Source: Sycobia sp. Sy_11 (Eukaryota > Arthropoda > Insecta > Hymenoptera > Epichrysomallidae). Taken from it: 64,000 nt of DNA. Positions 10,534 to 19,857 of this stretch are shown in pieces. Made by a program: the position numbers and the translations under genes. The notes beneath the pieces were generated by a model. It saw only the letters and a list, made by a program, of their open reading frames with translations, did not search any database and had not been told where the DNA came from. The stretch lies in NCBI GenBank assembly GCA_018907035.1, contig JACCIC010000278.1:436001-500000 (forward strand). Direction: 5' to 3'. Position 1 is the stretch's first letter. Each line of letters begins with the position of its first letter.

Positions 10534-10816
10534 ATGGAGACAAAACATTATACGCAGCGGTTTTCAAATAAATAATGCTAACAATGAAATTGGTTACCAA
10601 TTCACTAATAATATATATAAAGGGTTATTTTGGTCTCTACCAGCAACATTTACCGGAAATAAAATTAAAAGTTATGGTGGATATTTATCATTAACTCAAC
10701 GAATTGTAGCACGAGCAAATTCTACTTGTCAGAAGGGACGAGATGTTTTATTAGTTGGAAATGGTATCATGCTTTATTGGATAAATCCAGAAATTGTTAC
10801 TTCGAATTCTATTTTA
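10534..10816 (+). CDS. trol: Perlecan-like gene, exon a (laminin IV domain, first half)
   Basis: The exon starts after TTAACAG and reads, one base in, as a laminin IV type A domain: WRQN.. then GLFWSLPATFTGNKIKSYGG, LSLTQRIVARA and VLLVGNGIMLYWINP. It ends at 10816 before GTAAGA, in phase 0. Laminin IV domains sit in the rod part of perlecan and of laminin alpha chains; the Ig domain found downstream favours perlecan, a secreted basement-membrane heparan sulfate proteoglycan. The frame has no stop, unlike every transposon around it. The start of the domain must come from an upstream exon not seen here. Confidence 0.8.
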
Positions 10817-10904
10817 GTAAGATTTATTGTTATCTAGACGCCGTATGTAATTTATGTCATGGGTGTTACAATTTCATATTTTATTTTAGATTTATTCAGT
10901 TCAG

Positions 10905-11325
10905 TTAAAGGAATCTAAATGGTACTATCTAGCATCGAATAGTATTAGCACAGCTACAAGATTTGATTTCATGGTAATTCTTGCCAATATCGATGCAATT
11001 TTAATTCGGGCATCGTATTGTAACAATATGTTGGCAACATATCTTAGTAATATTACACTTGATACTGCTGTAAAAATAACTACCGTAAATTTTAAACCAT
11101 CTCAGGTTGAAGAATGTGAATGTCCAACTGGATATAGTGGAAGTTCTTGTGAATCATGCTCACCAGGATTTTTTCGAAATGTAAATGATCGTTCAGGTAG
11201 TATGTTAGGATCCTGTAATGTATGTCCATGCAATGACAATGAAGAAAGTTGTGAAATTAATTGGACTGGTATGGTTAAATGCAAATGCCGTACCAAATAC
11301 ACGGGAAAACATTGTGAATATCTAG
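10905..11325 (+). CDS. trol: Perlecan-like gene, exon b (laminin IV second half and laminin EGF)
   Basis: After the acceptor TTCAGTTCAG the frame continues with LKESKWYYLAS, TRFDFMVILANIDAILIRAS and the end of the laminin IV domain. It then runs into a cysteine-rich laminin-type EGF stretch: EECECPTGYSGSSCESC and CNVCPCNDNEESCEINWTG followed by CKCRTKYTGKHC. Cysteine spacing fits laminin EGF modules. The exon ends at 11325 (CTAG before GTTCGT, a weak but usable donor) in phase 1. The next exon, at 32281, begins with two bases that complete that codon. The intron between them is about 21 kb and is filled with transposons. Confidence 0.82.
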
Positions 11326-12419
11326 GTTCGTATACGTAATACACATTAATATATCAGTATTATATACTTACTCATTATTCATAAGAAAGAAAATTATCAG
11401 CTATACTTTCTTACTTATGTAATACATTGCATTGACACCAGTTGCATTAGTTCTTAAGTACAGCAAATACATTCGAAATTAAAATTAAAAATTGTACTTT
11501 TGTCGACTATTCTGAATTAAATCAATAAATATTTTTATCGGTCTTCCAGTCTTTATGATATAATATATCAATTAAATAATGAGTTAGGCTGTCTTTGTGT
11601 AGTCAATAGATAATAAAAATAAAATAAATTATATTGAAAATAAATTCTATCCTATTAACATCTGTCGCTGGTGTATATTTCATTATATTCGTAAAAAGTA
11701 TCAGATTGAAATGATCAGATGATCATATGATCAGATCGTCTATTTCTGCGGTTACAAAATCCCTCTATCGAAACCAACTTGGGGGTGGTCTGTTTAATTG
11801 TAGACGATTTATTCTGGGAAGGATGAAAAGTGGGGAGCAAAAAAGAAACTAAATAATGACACTTATACCCGCTTGAATAAGATCGAGGTTTCATTACTAC
11901 AAAAAAGAAATGGTTACATACTTGTTTTAGTTTTCCTTTAGAGAAGTTTAGTCCTGTTTAGTGCTGTTAGTGCTTAGAGGAGTCAGAGTTATTTTGCGGT
12001 GACTCGATATAATATAAATTTTCTGATAACCTTTTGATTTTACTCTTACCTAAGTTGAAGATTAATACACGCCGCGATTAACAAGATACTCTAGAGTATT
12101 TTTACGGTTACTCTTTCCCAATAACTATTTTCTAATAACTGATTGCTAATAACTATTCTATTATCCACAAACTACCCTAATGACTACTTCTAGTTTAGAA
12201 TTTAACTTAACCACTAATTTCCTCTAGGTATTACATGTTTATATCTTACGCGAGGTAGATCGAATCATACATTATTTTATTCTATCGTCGGTAATAATTC
12301 CGGAGTCTTTTTGATTTCTTCTCGCCTTTTAAAAATCGATATTTCTTCTTCTATGGGTTACCTGTGATGCGTTTTTCTGCAAATATTTATATTATTAGTG
12401 GTGTTTTTTTAGTTCATTG
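11326..12419. other. Start of the 21-kb intron
   Basis: AT-rich DNA with no gene. It includes a small GATCA/TGATC palindromic cluster at about 11710-11740 and repeated short AATAACTATT words at 12115-12180. Around 11770-11840 there is a more balanced patch that may be worn LTR sequence of the gypsy fragment that follows. Confidence 0.4.
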
Positions 12420-13170
12420 TGTCAGGAGCAGCATTTATGGACTAGACAAGTACATTACTTTAATAAGAGTGAACGTTCGCTCGTTTCAAAAGAGTTTCAC
12501 TGTGGTTATATATCAAAATTATCTCGTACTGTAATTTTGAATTTTCGTCGCGTTTTATCTCTGTGCCCTTCGAATGACATATTATTAGTCATTCAACCAG
12601 AAACCTGTGAAGAAGTTCGGACATTACTAATCCTACGGTAGGGAATCACGAGAATGTGTCGAAAGGGAAAAAAACTTTTCATGTGGCGTCTAAGGTAAGG
12701 ATGATTCTATACAATGGTGGCTTTTATGGCGCGATAGAATGAGGTTTACTAGTTTGAATAAACTGTCGCTCCCAGCATGATAATCATTACTGGTTGCATA
12801 CAATGTATTAAAGCGCTTGCAAGCTCCTGTATTTTCTATGCGATTATGAGTTATTCTGCGGGCTGTTCTAGTCTGGGCTGTACCTCTTTTTCCTCTGTCT
12901 CATTCATGTATAAATGGCGCTTTATCTTCGCCAACTTTATAGATGAACGCGCGCCAAATGTGGGCCGCTCTACCACACCTGTAGCAGAACCTGGTATTTC
13001 GAGTCTGTGGGTAGACAGAATAGTAATACTTCACTGCACCGCAGTTCCAGTAGCTATCTGCATTTACTACGTTACTGCTCTGTCCGAGTAGCATTGTTGT
13101 AGGCACCGATGCGGTCTTTTTGAGGGGATTGTAATTTGCTAGAGTTGTAACGAACAAGTTCATCAATACT
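12420..13170 (-). pseudogene. Gypsy-type gag/protease fragment, minus strand
   Basis: The minus frame 13166-12900 contains a retroviral zinc-knuckle region: YWNCGAVKYYYSVYPQ followed by FCYRCGRAAHIWR, which is CCHC-like in layout with the first knuckle damaged. Sequence further along (to about 12420) drifts through frames and could be decayed protease and linker. Stops are frequent. Knuckle spacing resembles the G1 gypsy family at 44.7 kb. It lies downstream, in minus sense, of the RT fragment at 15-16 kb, so the two cannot be one colinear element. Confidence 0.55.
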
Positions 13171-14014
13171 GGTTTATTGCCTGCTATTGTTTGTGGCGAA
13201 TTTCTGTATCGTCACCTATAGTTGGTGGATGGACTCACAGATATACGCGACAGGGGCTGCTTCGACCGATATTTAAAAAAGGGTAAAACTGCTTTTATAC
13301 AATAACCAGTGGGTACCTTGGTATCTTTAGACTGAGTGCAATAGCTATCAACGGAGTGTTCGAAGCTGTTTTTCGACAGAGGCACCGTCGTTATTGGACG
13401 CTTGTTTAGTTCTGCACTTTGTAGGTATTATAATTTTATCCTGTTCTTTAGTGTTGCATGGCCGAGAGCCTTTGGGCATGTTTTATCTTTATTTTTACTT
13501 ATCTGTCTCTTGCGATACGATGGAATTCATGACGACGCGACAGTCGCCGCGATATAGCTGGAGCTCGACATCTATGGTGCGCACAAAAATACAATCGTTG
13601 TAGCTTTTCCTATTACGGGCTGCTTTTTGGAAATAAATCTCTGATGGCATTTTAGGCTTAGTCGATAATGGAGCAGATTAGGGATACATGTAACATCCAA
13701 AAATATATGAAATGGAATTGTTTGGATTCTTATAGACTATTATCTTTCGTGTCGGAGAATGCTCGGTGATTCTATAGGGTTAGAGAGGGTGGACACTTAT
13801 TATTCAGATTCATAAGAGTGGGTATTTTTGTCTCCAATAAGAACAATGTAAATGAAGCATTGTTGGCCGGAATTGTTTTCAACGGTTTCCTCTGTTCTTT
13901 GATGATTTCATGAGTTAAGTCCGGGCTCAACTCGATTAGATCCGTTTGCTTCTCTATTGTATATAATTGTTCAATATTTTCTACATCATATTTTATACAT
14001 CATATTTTATACAT
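13171..14014. other. Unassigned, probably decayed retroelement
   Basis: Balanced composition compared with the AT-rich flanks, but no frame on either strand gives a family I can name. The last 35 bases contain the word CATCATATTTTATA twice, and it recurs right after the solo LTR, at 14941. Confidence 0.35.
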
Positions 14015-14927
14015 TGCAACGGGGTATTCGTCGCTTCAAGTCTGTAGAGCACGAGAGGCTCTCTCACGCAGTTTGTTTTCTTTTTCTTGTATGTGTATGT
14101 ATGTGTGTAAGTTTATGAGTGTGTAAAGATGTAAGTGTCAGCGAGTCGACGATCTATTATTTATGATATCGGCGCTCGCTGTCCCCGTGTTTTATTGGTG
14201 CGGATTAGGCACGACGATTGATGGGGGAAAAAGGGGAGAGCGCTGAAGGAACGATGAGAAGAAAACGCAAACTTCATGCTCTTGCCCCTTGGACATCGAC
14301 ACGACTAGTCGTTCTGGTGCCTTTCTTTCGAAGAATTAGAGATCGTTGCCTGAGAATTTCGAACATAGAATTGTTGCAGTGTGGGAGTATTGTGTCTTCC
14401 TCTTATTGTTACATTTATTAGGTAAGAAGAAATTTTATCCTTAATTGAGAGTGTATAGGCTTAGGTCGAGATTGGAACCAGTTAGAATTACAAATGAAAA
14501 GTAGAGATAAAAGATAAAAGAGATTAAAATAATTAGAGAGAAAGAGTGAAAAAGAATGAGATAATGAGCCAATACAGAGACTAAGGCGAAGAACAAATGA
14601 TTTTTGACGAGGAGTAAATTTATCATAGATAATATTTGTTAATTGCTAAAGCATTTATGTAATTATAACCTAGCTATTCCGTTTTAGTAAATACACTAAA
14701 TGAATGGAAGTTAATTGTTCATAAATAGTAAGTAAATTCACCTCTTGTTCTATTTCTTATTATTGACGTTATTTTATTCGTATACTTTAATATTTGTGTA
14801 AGATATAAAATGCCGTGCCCGGATTCTACGTTGTCGACCTGAGCTACAGAGACGATAGAAAACATACTAAGAAGGTGGGCGATCGGGCACCTAAAAGGTA
14901 TGTGGTAAGGTCGAACGCTCCGTTACA
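14015..14927. mobile_element. Solo LTR with 4-bp target duplication
   Basis: The segment begins TGCAACGGGG and ends CCGTTACA, so its ends are short inverted repeats (TGcAAC / GTTaCA), and it is flanked on both sides by ACAT (14011-14014 and 14928-14931). Removing it joins two pieces of the same CATCATATTTTATA-rich sequence. Length 913 bases and no coding frame fit an LTR left by recombination between the two LTRs of a gypsy-like element. A TATAAAAT box at about 14804 and a minus-strand AATAAA near 14190 do not settle the orientation. Confidence 0.65.
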
Positions 14928-15259
14928 ACATCTTCTATACATCATATTTTATACAACTCGTGTAGGATAATTTCTTTGTCTTTTGATAGTACTACCAGAT
15001 TCCAATTCTCTGTGCTTATGTCTATAATGTGCGTCAGTGTATTTTGACAGAGTATATGTTACACCGTTCCTTTCCATCTATATTACTACTCAGACCGTCT
15101 ATATTAGACAGGGTATTTTTCTGAGTGGCTTTTGCTCCCTTTTAGTTCCTTTCCTACGCTTTTAATCTCTTAAAAATTCTTAGCAATAGGTGATTCCAAT
15201 TAGAATGGTCACTAGAGAGTATCTAATGCATGATGTAATACACCTTTCCGATAGATTAT
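14928..15259. other. Decayed retroelement or intron sequence
   Basis: The sequence continues the interrupted target of the solo LTR. It may be the spacer between RNase H and integrase of the minus-strand gypsy fragment, but no integrase motif is legible. Confidence 0.35.
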
Positions 15260-16230
15260 CTCCATGTTATATTCTTGTAATATTGTGGCTCATCTTCCTA
15301 ATCTACCAGTTGAATTTTGATCGTGTACAGCCACATTAAGCTGCTGTGATCCCTATTTACTGTGAACTTACAAAGGTACAAAGGTTTCCCTGAATTTTTC
15401 TACTGTTCCTAAAACTGTTTTGCACTCTTTCTCTGTCACAGTATTATTTATTATCGCTTTTATTAACGCACTACTTGCGTAAGTAAGATGGTGTTCTTCA
15501 CCATGTAAGTTTGGGCTGAATGTTTCCGACTACGTAGTTGTTTACATCTACATTTGCAGTATAAACAACATATTTTCCGTGAGTCGTGGTAGTGATTTGG
15601 CCTCTGTTAGTAAGAGCTTAGTTTGGAAAAGGCGTCTTGTTGGGCCTATTTGATTAGTAGCTGAAGCGTTGATCAGCCCGTATGGAGTTCTCGTTTAATG
15701 AAATAGTCCTTTTTGTTGAACTACAAAGGCGATTAGCTCTTTACTGTTATTCTCTAGGGGAATTTTCTGGATTTATTTTAGATAGATACCGAGCATCTCT
15801 TAAATTGTCCAGTAGGTGATCCCTGTAATGATGTGGGTAGGCGTCTTTTTTTTTATGTAGTTAACTGCCTTGTAATGGATGCAAAACTGTATTTTCCATC
15901 CTTTTCTGTCACTATTACCGAGGTATATTATTTCTTGTAGCAGCTTGTGTTAACGGCTTGTTTTAAAATCGATTCGGAAATACCATGCAATCGTTGTTTG
16001 ATCATACCCTAACCTGTTGGTCTTCGATATTAATCTGTGAAACATTCGCACATTGAAGGTTAGCGGCATCAATGCTGACATAATCAACATGGACCCATAT
16101 ATAATTTTGATACGCTGGGATTGACTACCACCGCCAGTATTTTTTCCATTAGCTCTACATTGAGAAAAAATAGATTCCCGTCGTTCTATACCGCTGTATT
16201 GAAGTACGTGCTTGTGATGTCACTTTCTTA
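15260..16230 (-). pseudogene. Gypsy-type RT/RNase H fragment, minus strand
   Basis: Read on the minus strand from high to low coordinates, the order is: an RT fingers motif (VIVTEKDGKY near 15900), KDAYPHHYRDHLLDNLRDAR with SKI, then NSKELIAFVVQQKGLF and RTPYGLINASAT (near 15680), then RNase H pieces (YASSALIKAI, VTEKECKTVLGTVEKF near 15420) and the end of RNase H (GRLGR, EYNMEIIYRKGVLHH near 15300). Many frameshifts and stops are present and the YxDD box is not readable. It is antisense to the host gene. The conserved order and words leave little doubt about the gypsy assignment. Integrase is missing or unrecognisable, and a solo LTR interrupts the region just beyond. Confidence 0.75.
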
Positions 16231-17400
16231 CGGGTAATCCTTGTAGGCTGTGTATTCTTGTAGTATTCTCATGTGTAGGTGTATCGTAAGGAATGTTAAT
16301 ACAAACTCCTTATTCCTGCCCCCTTACGCCCATGTAATAGACGACAAAAGTTTTAAAAAAGTTGGTCAGTTATGTTTTGTTACACATAAATATTCTCGGC
16401 TGCACCTAGATTTCGCTTTATCGGCCGGTTGTACTCCAAAACTTATCGTTAAATGCTTAACTTTTCTTTTAGATACAGATCAGTACATCATTGCGACTTT
16501 TGTTGGGCCTCCATTTTATATTGGGTTCCGAACCACTGTTTATTGCACTGTGTTTTTCCAAAGTACAGTTGTTAAACATTACATAGGCTGGTTATGTATT
16601 TGTTGCGGTTTTATATTTACAGTTTTGTAGACCAGTGTATATAGCTGGTCTACTTGTTTAGGAAGATAAATAAATAATTTTTATATTTGTTGTATAATTA
16701 GTATAGGTAAATAAATACACAGTCAAATTTCTGACGGCCAGTTGTTCCCTACGTACCTATTCAGGCACCTCTATTGATTCTGCAACTCCGCATTTTCTAA
16801 CGTTTCAACTAGCTTCTTGGTCTGGAGTAGTACCTTAGCTAGTGATTTGAATACTACATAGTTTTCCTCAATAGAGCTCTATTGAGCATTCCAGAATGAT
16901 GGGTGTGTTACCACAGGCCCAGAAATAAAATCGATCGCATTACTTAATTGTCTGACCTCGTATATATATATATATATGTATGTGTATATAAGTGTGTGTA
17001 TATAGACTAATACACAGGCGTTAGTAACCAGAGATAGTTAATAGATACAAACATAGAATAAATTTCGCATGTAATATTTAATATAATAAATTAAATATGT
17101 AAGAGGTCTAATATTAATTTAATTTAATTTACAATAAATTTGAACGGACACAGTCGACTTTTGAAAAAGTAATTTTATTTATCTAGAAAAATATAAGGAA
17201 AATTCAGAGAAATAAATTCATTTAAATTCGAGATAGAATATAATTTATTTGTAGAAAATGCGCCCCTTTTCTCCGAATGAAATTATTATAATACGCACGC
17301 AAAATTTCTACCAGATAGACTGCCGAAATAATAATTTATATCTTTTGCATTTGTACTTTGTGTTATTACAGAGAATCTATAAAGAGATTCCAATCAGCAA
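16231..17400. other. Unassigned intron stretch with TA run
   Basis: The minus strand at 16700-16970 gives short gag-like phrases (NAIDFISGPVVTHPSFWNA) but not enough for a call. A TA/TG microsatellite lies at about 16960-17000. A 126-codon plus frame at 16250-16630 has no family resemblance and is probably chance. Confidence 0.35.
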
Positions 17401-17600
17401 ATAACCTAATTCTTTATTTATTTATTTTTGTATTAATTTGTACTTGAAAAATTGTTAAAACTTTCACAAAACGAGTTTAAGAGTTATTGACCTAAAATTC
17501 CAATTATCAGTCCAACTACGTTCTTTCCTCTTCAAACGAACCTTGAAAACAAACAGACAAAATAAAAATTATTATGATATACCGAAAACAAAGCGTTACA
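17401..17600 (+). repeat. 3' part of an LTR (family L2, copy 1)
   Basis: The segment ends GCGTTACA directly in front of a primer-binding-like TGG, as an LTR should. Its middle (17415-17545) is repeated in the same orientation at 30045-30190, including AACGAGTTTAAGAGTTATT and ACCTAAAAT.CCAA. The 5' start of the LTR was not located. Confidence 0.5.
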
Positions 17601-17619
17601 TGGTGTTCGAACAGGGGCC
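17601..17619 (+). promoter_or_regulatory. Primer-binding-site-like sequence
   Basis: TGGTGTTCGAACAGGGGCC follows the GTTACA end of the LTR-like sequence without spacer. TGG would pair with the 3' CCA of a tRNA and the block is G/C rich like other retroelement primer sites. I cannot name the tRNA. Confidence 0.45.
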
Positions 17620-17759
17620 TACGTCATAAATAGAATAATTATTTATTGAAATTACCAGTGATGAACTCAAACTCAATCGTTAAAATTAAATTATAAGGCC
17701 GAAAATAACTTTTGAAATTAATATTAAAAAAAAAACATGTCTACTTCGAGATAATTTTA

Positions 17760-17945
17760 GATTTACCGGAGGACAAAAAAGGAATTGATCCAAGAATTAC
17801 AAAAAGTAAATCTAAATAATGAAGCAAATGTACTTTTATTAAAGTCTCAATTAATGTTATATGTTCCAGCATGGTATCGCAATGGCGTCGCAATTACGTA
17901 TCCAATATAAACAACTTGGAGGAACTGGAAACTGAATTGAGAATT
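17760..17945 (+). pseudogene. Start of a gypsy-type gag
   Basis: About 160 bases after the primer site the plus strand reads TKKELIQELQKVNLNNEANV with LLLKSQLMLYVPAW. This is the SAP-like helix pair (an ELxxELxxRGL type motif) at the N-terminus of some insect gypsy gag proteins; that link is from memory of the family style and moderately secure. The frame breaks after about 45 codons and no later gag or pol follows. This is therefore a 5' fragment consisting of LTR end, primer site and gag start. Confidence 0.45.
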
Positions 17946-18420
17946 TTTATTCATCACGTGGTGAAATCTTGATTTGTAAATTAGTAATCGTAATATTACG
18001 TCCATTCGTCGATACAGTTATAATACTACTGCGTATTGTGACAGTAAGTCCGCACACCAAAACAAAGGAGATGTAAATAGATAAATGCATCGTGAAGAGA
18101 TGATAGAATCTGATAGAATCAGATGCAATGTAAAGAGCGTAGAGATAATAGATTTAAATGCATGAATTAAAGAAAACTAATTTGTTCATACTACGATAAA
18201 TTCAAAATTTTCATCCGAGACTGCAAGAGTCATGCACTGGGAAATGCAAAACGGACCGCCCTTGTAATGCAACAGGTTCGGCCCTGAAAAAATTACCAAT
18301 TAGATAATAGATTAATCACTGAATTAATGATTAGTGATTATAAAATGAATGCACTGATCTATATGGGATCCATGAGTTTGTAACATAAGCACTTTGGTGA
18401 GAGCTAGTTCGTGCTTCGGA
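17946..18420. other. Spacer before the minus-strand gypsy element
   Basis: AT-rich, with no frame. Repeated GATAGAATC and GATGCA words near 18100-18130 but no defined element. Confidence 0.35.
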
Positions 18421-19179
18421 TCAACGCGCCTCGGCTCCGATCGCTCAGCACGCCATCGGGTTCTTTTCACCCCACCAAAGGCTATGTTCTATTCGTTTTA
18501 ACTTGCATAAACGAGTGGCTCCGGCTCAACACGCCTAGGCCCCTAGTCGCTCAACCCGCCACCAAGTTTGTTCTAATACACACCGAACCGCGAAATCCAA
18601 TTCTCACTCTCGCTAAACCCGCCACAGTTCGAATTGGTTTTTATTTTTTTTTTTTCTTCTTTTCGTTGCTGGATGGTAGGATCTAAATAAATTTCTATTT
18701 ATTTAAGAGTAAGAAAATTTATTTAACCAAATATAAAAATAATTAACAAAAATAAAAAAACCAGTAAACTATTTTATCTCGGCATTTGACAACTTAGCCG
18801 CTGCTAACGACTTATTTAGTCGCGCCATTATCCGGTGTAACAAATAAAATCATAAAATATATTTATTTTATGAAGCAGAAATTTAACAATTATTTTTAGC
18901 TTAAAATTAACGCTGCGCGTGAGCGAAATTACAAATTGGATTTATTTTTTTTATTCTACGTGATCGCGTCCCGCCCTGAGTGTGCTGAGACTTGTCGCCC
19001 GCTATCGCGCCGACGACAGGTCCCCCTCGAATAGATAGTTTCGAGGTTGCTGGCACACTGAATTTTCGCAGTCAGTGCGGCTCTATTTGAGAATTGGGAG
19101 AGAGCGCTCGCTTTCCCCTTACCGCACTGTACCGCCATAGTACTAGGCAGCGCCGTCGCCACTCGCGAGAATTCGCGAA
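18421..19179 (-). repeat. 3' LTR of the gypsy element
   Basis: Matches 23962-24761 from TCAACGCGCCTCGG to GAGAATTCGCGAA with few substitutions and some indels. It contains repeated C-rich words of the type CTCAACnCGCC. The mid-part is AT-rich and carries AATAAA-type signals. Confidence 0.85.
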
Positions 19180-19599
19180 CTCCTCGTACAGCTCCTGCGG
19201 CGTCATGTTCATGATTGCGTCCATCACTGTTCTTAATCACGATTGATCTTATACTCATCAAATTATTTCTCATTGAATTAATTCAGTATTAAAGTTAGAA
19301 CGTTTTCAACAGTGGGCAAGGACGTGTTTGTTTACATTTATTTCTCGACTCGACAGTACGTTCGAGTTTATCGTCGAGGTAGGAAATTGTAAAGCCCATG
19401 CCTATATACAAAATTATTTGTATACTTGATCGATCATTTAATCTCTGTGTCTTGATCCTGCGTGTTTGCAGAATATAGATTCTCCATTGTGAGTCGCGTT
19501 TATTTAAGAAAACAACCTCTTTCCTCCCAATTCATTTCTGAGCCGTATTGCTAATTGGTTTTTAACCAATGTACATTACTATTTTTTACGTATTAAATT

Positions 19600-19745
19600 A
19601 TACCTATTATTAACTCGCTGTACAGGATTGTTAACTCGCTTTTAAAATTATTAACACGCTATATACAAAATTATTAACTCGATACATAAAATTATTAACT
19701 CGCTATTTTAAATTATTAACACGCTATATACAAAATTATTTACAG
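19600..19745. repeat. Short tandem repeat between pol and 3' LTR
   Basis: Five to six copies of a unit like AAAATTATTAACTCGCTATA with variation (ACTCG/ACACG) stand head to tail. The position, just inside the 3' LTR of a retrotransposon and past the end of pol, is where a polypurine tract or untranslated region is expected. Confidence 0.75.
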
Positions 19746-19857
19746 AGATATCGCTTACTTAATTATCCTATTCACTTATTACTATTGGCGGCAATGTACA
19801 ATATTTTACAAATTTACAAAATTAATTATTATTTACAAAAATTCACGTATCGTGACC

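Noticed and set aside
14218..14421. 67-codon plus frame
   Set aside because: Lies wholly inside the solo LTR and has no family resemblance.
16250..16630. 126-codon plus frame, cysteine-rich and hydrophobic
   Set aside because: Antisense to decayed gypsy sequence, no recognised motif; probably chance.
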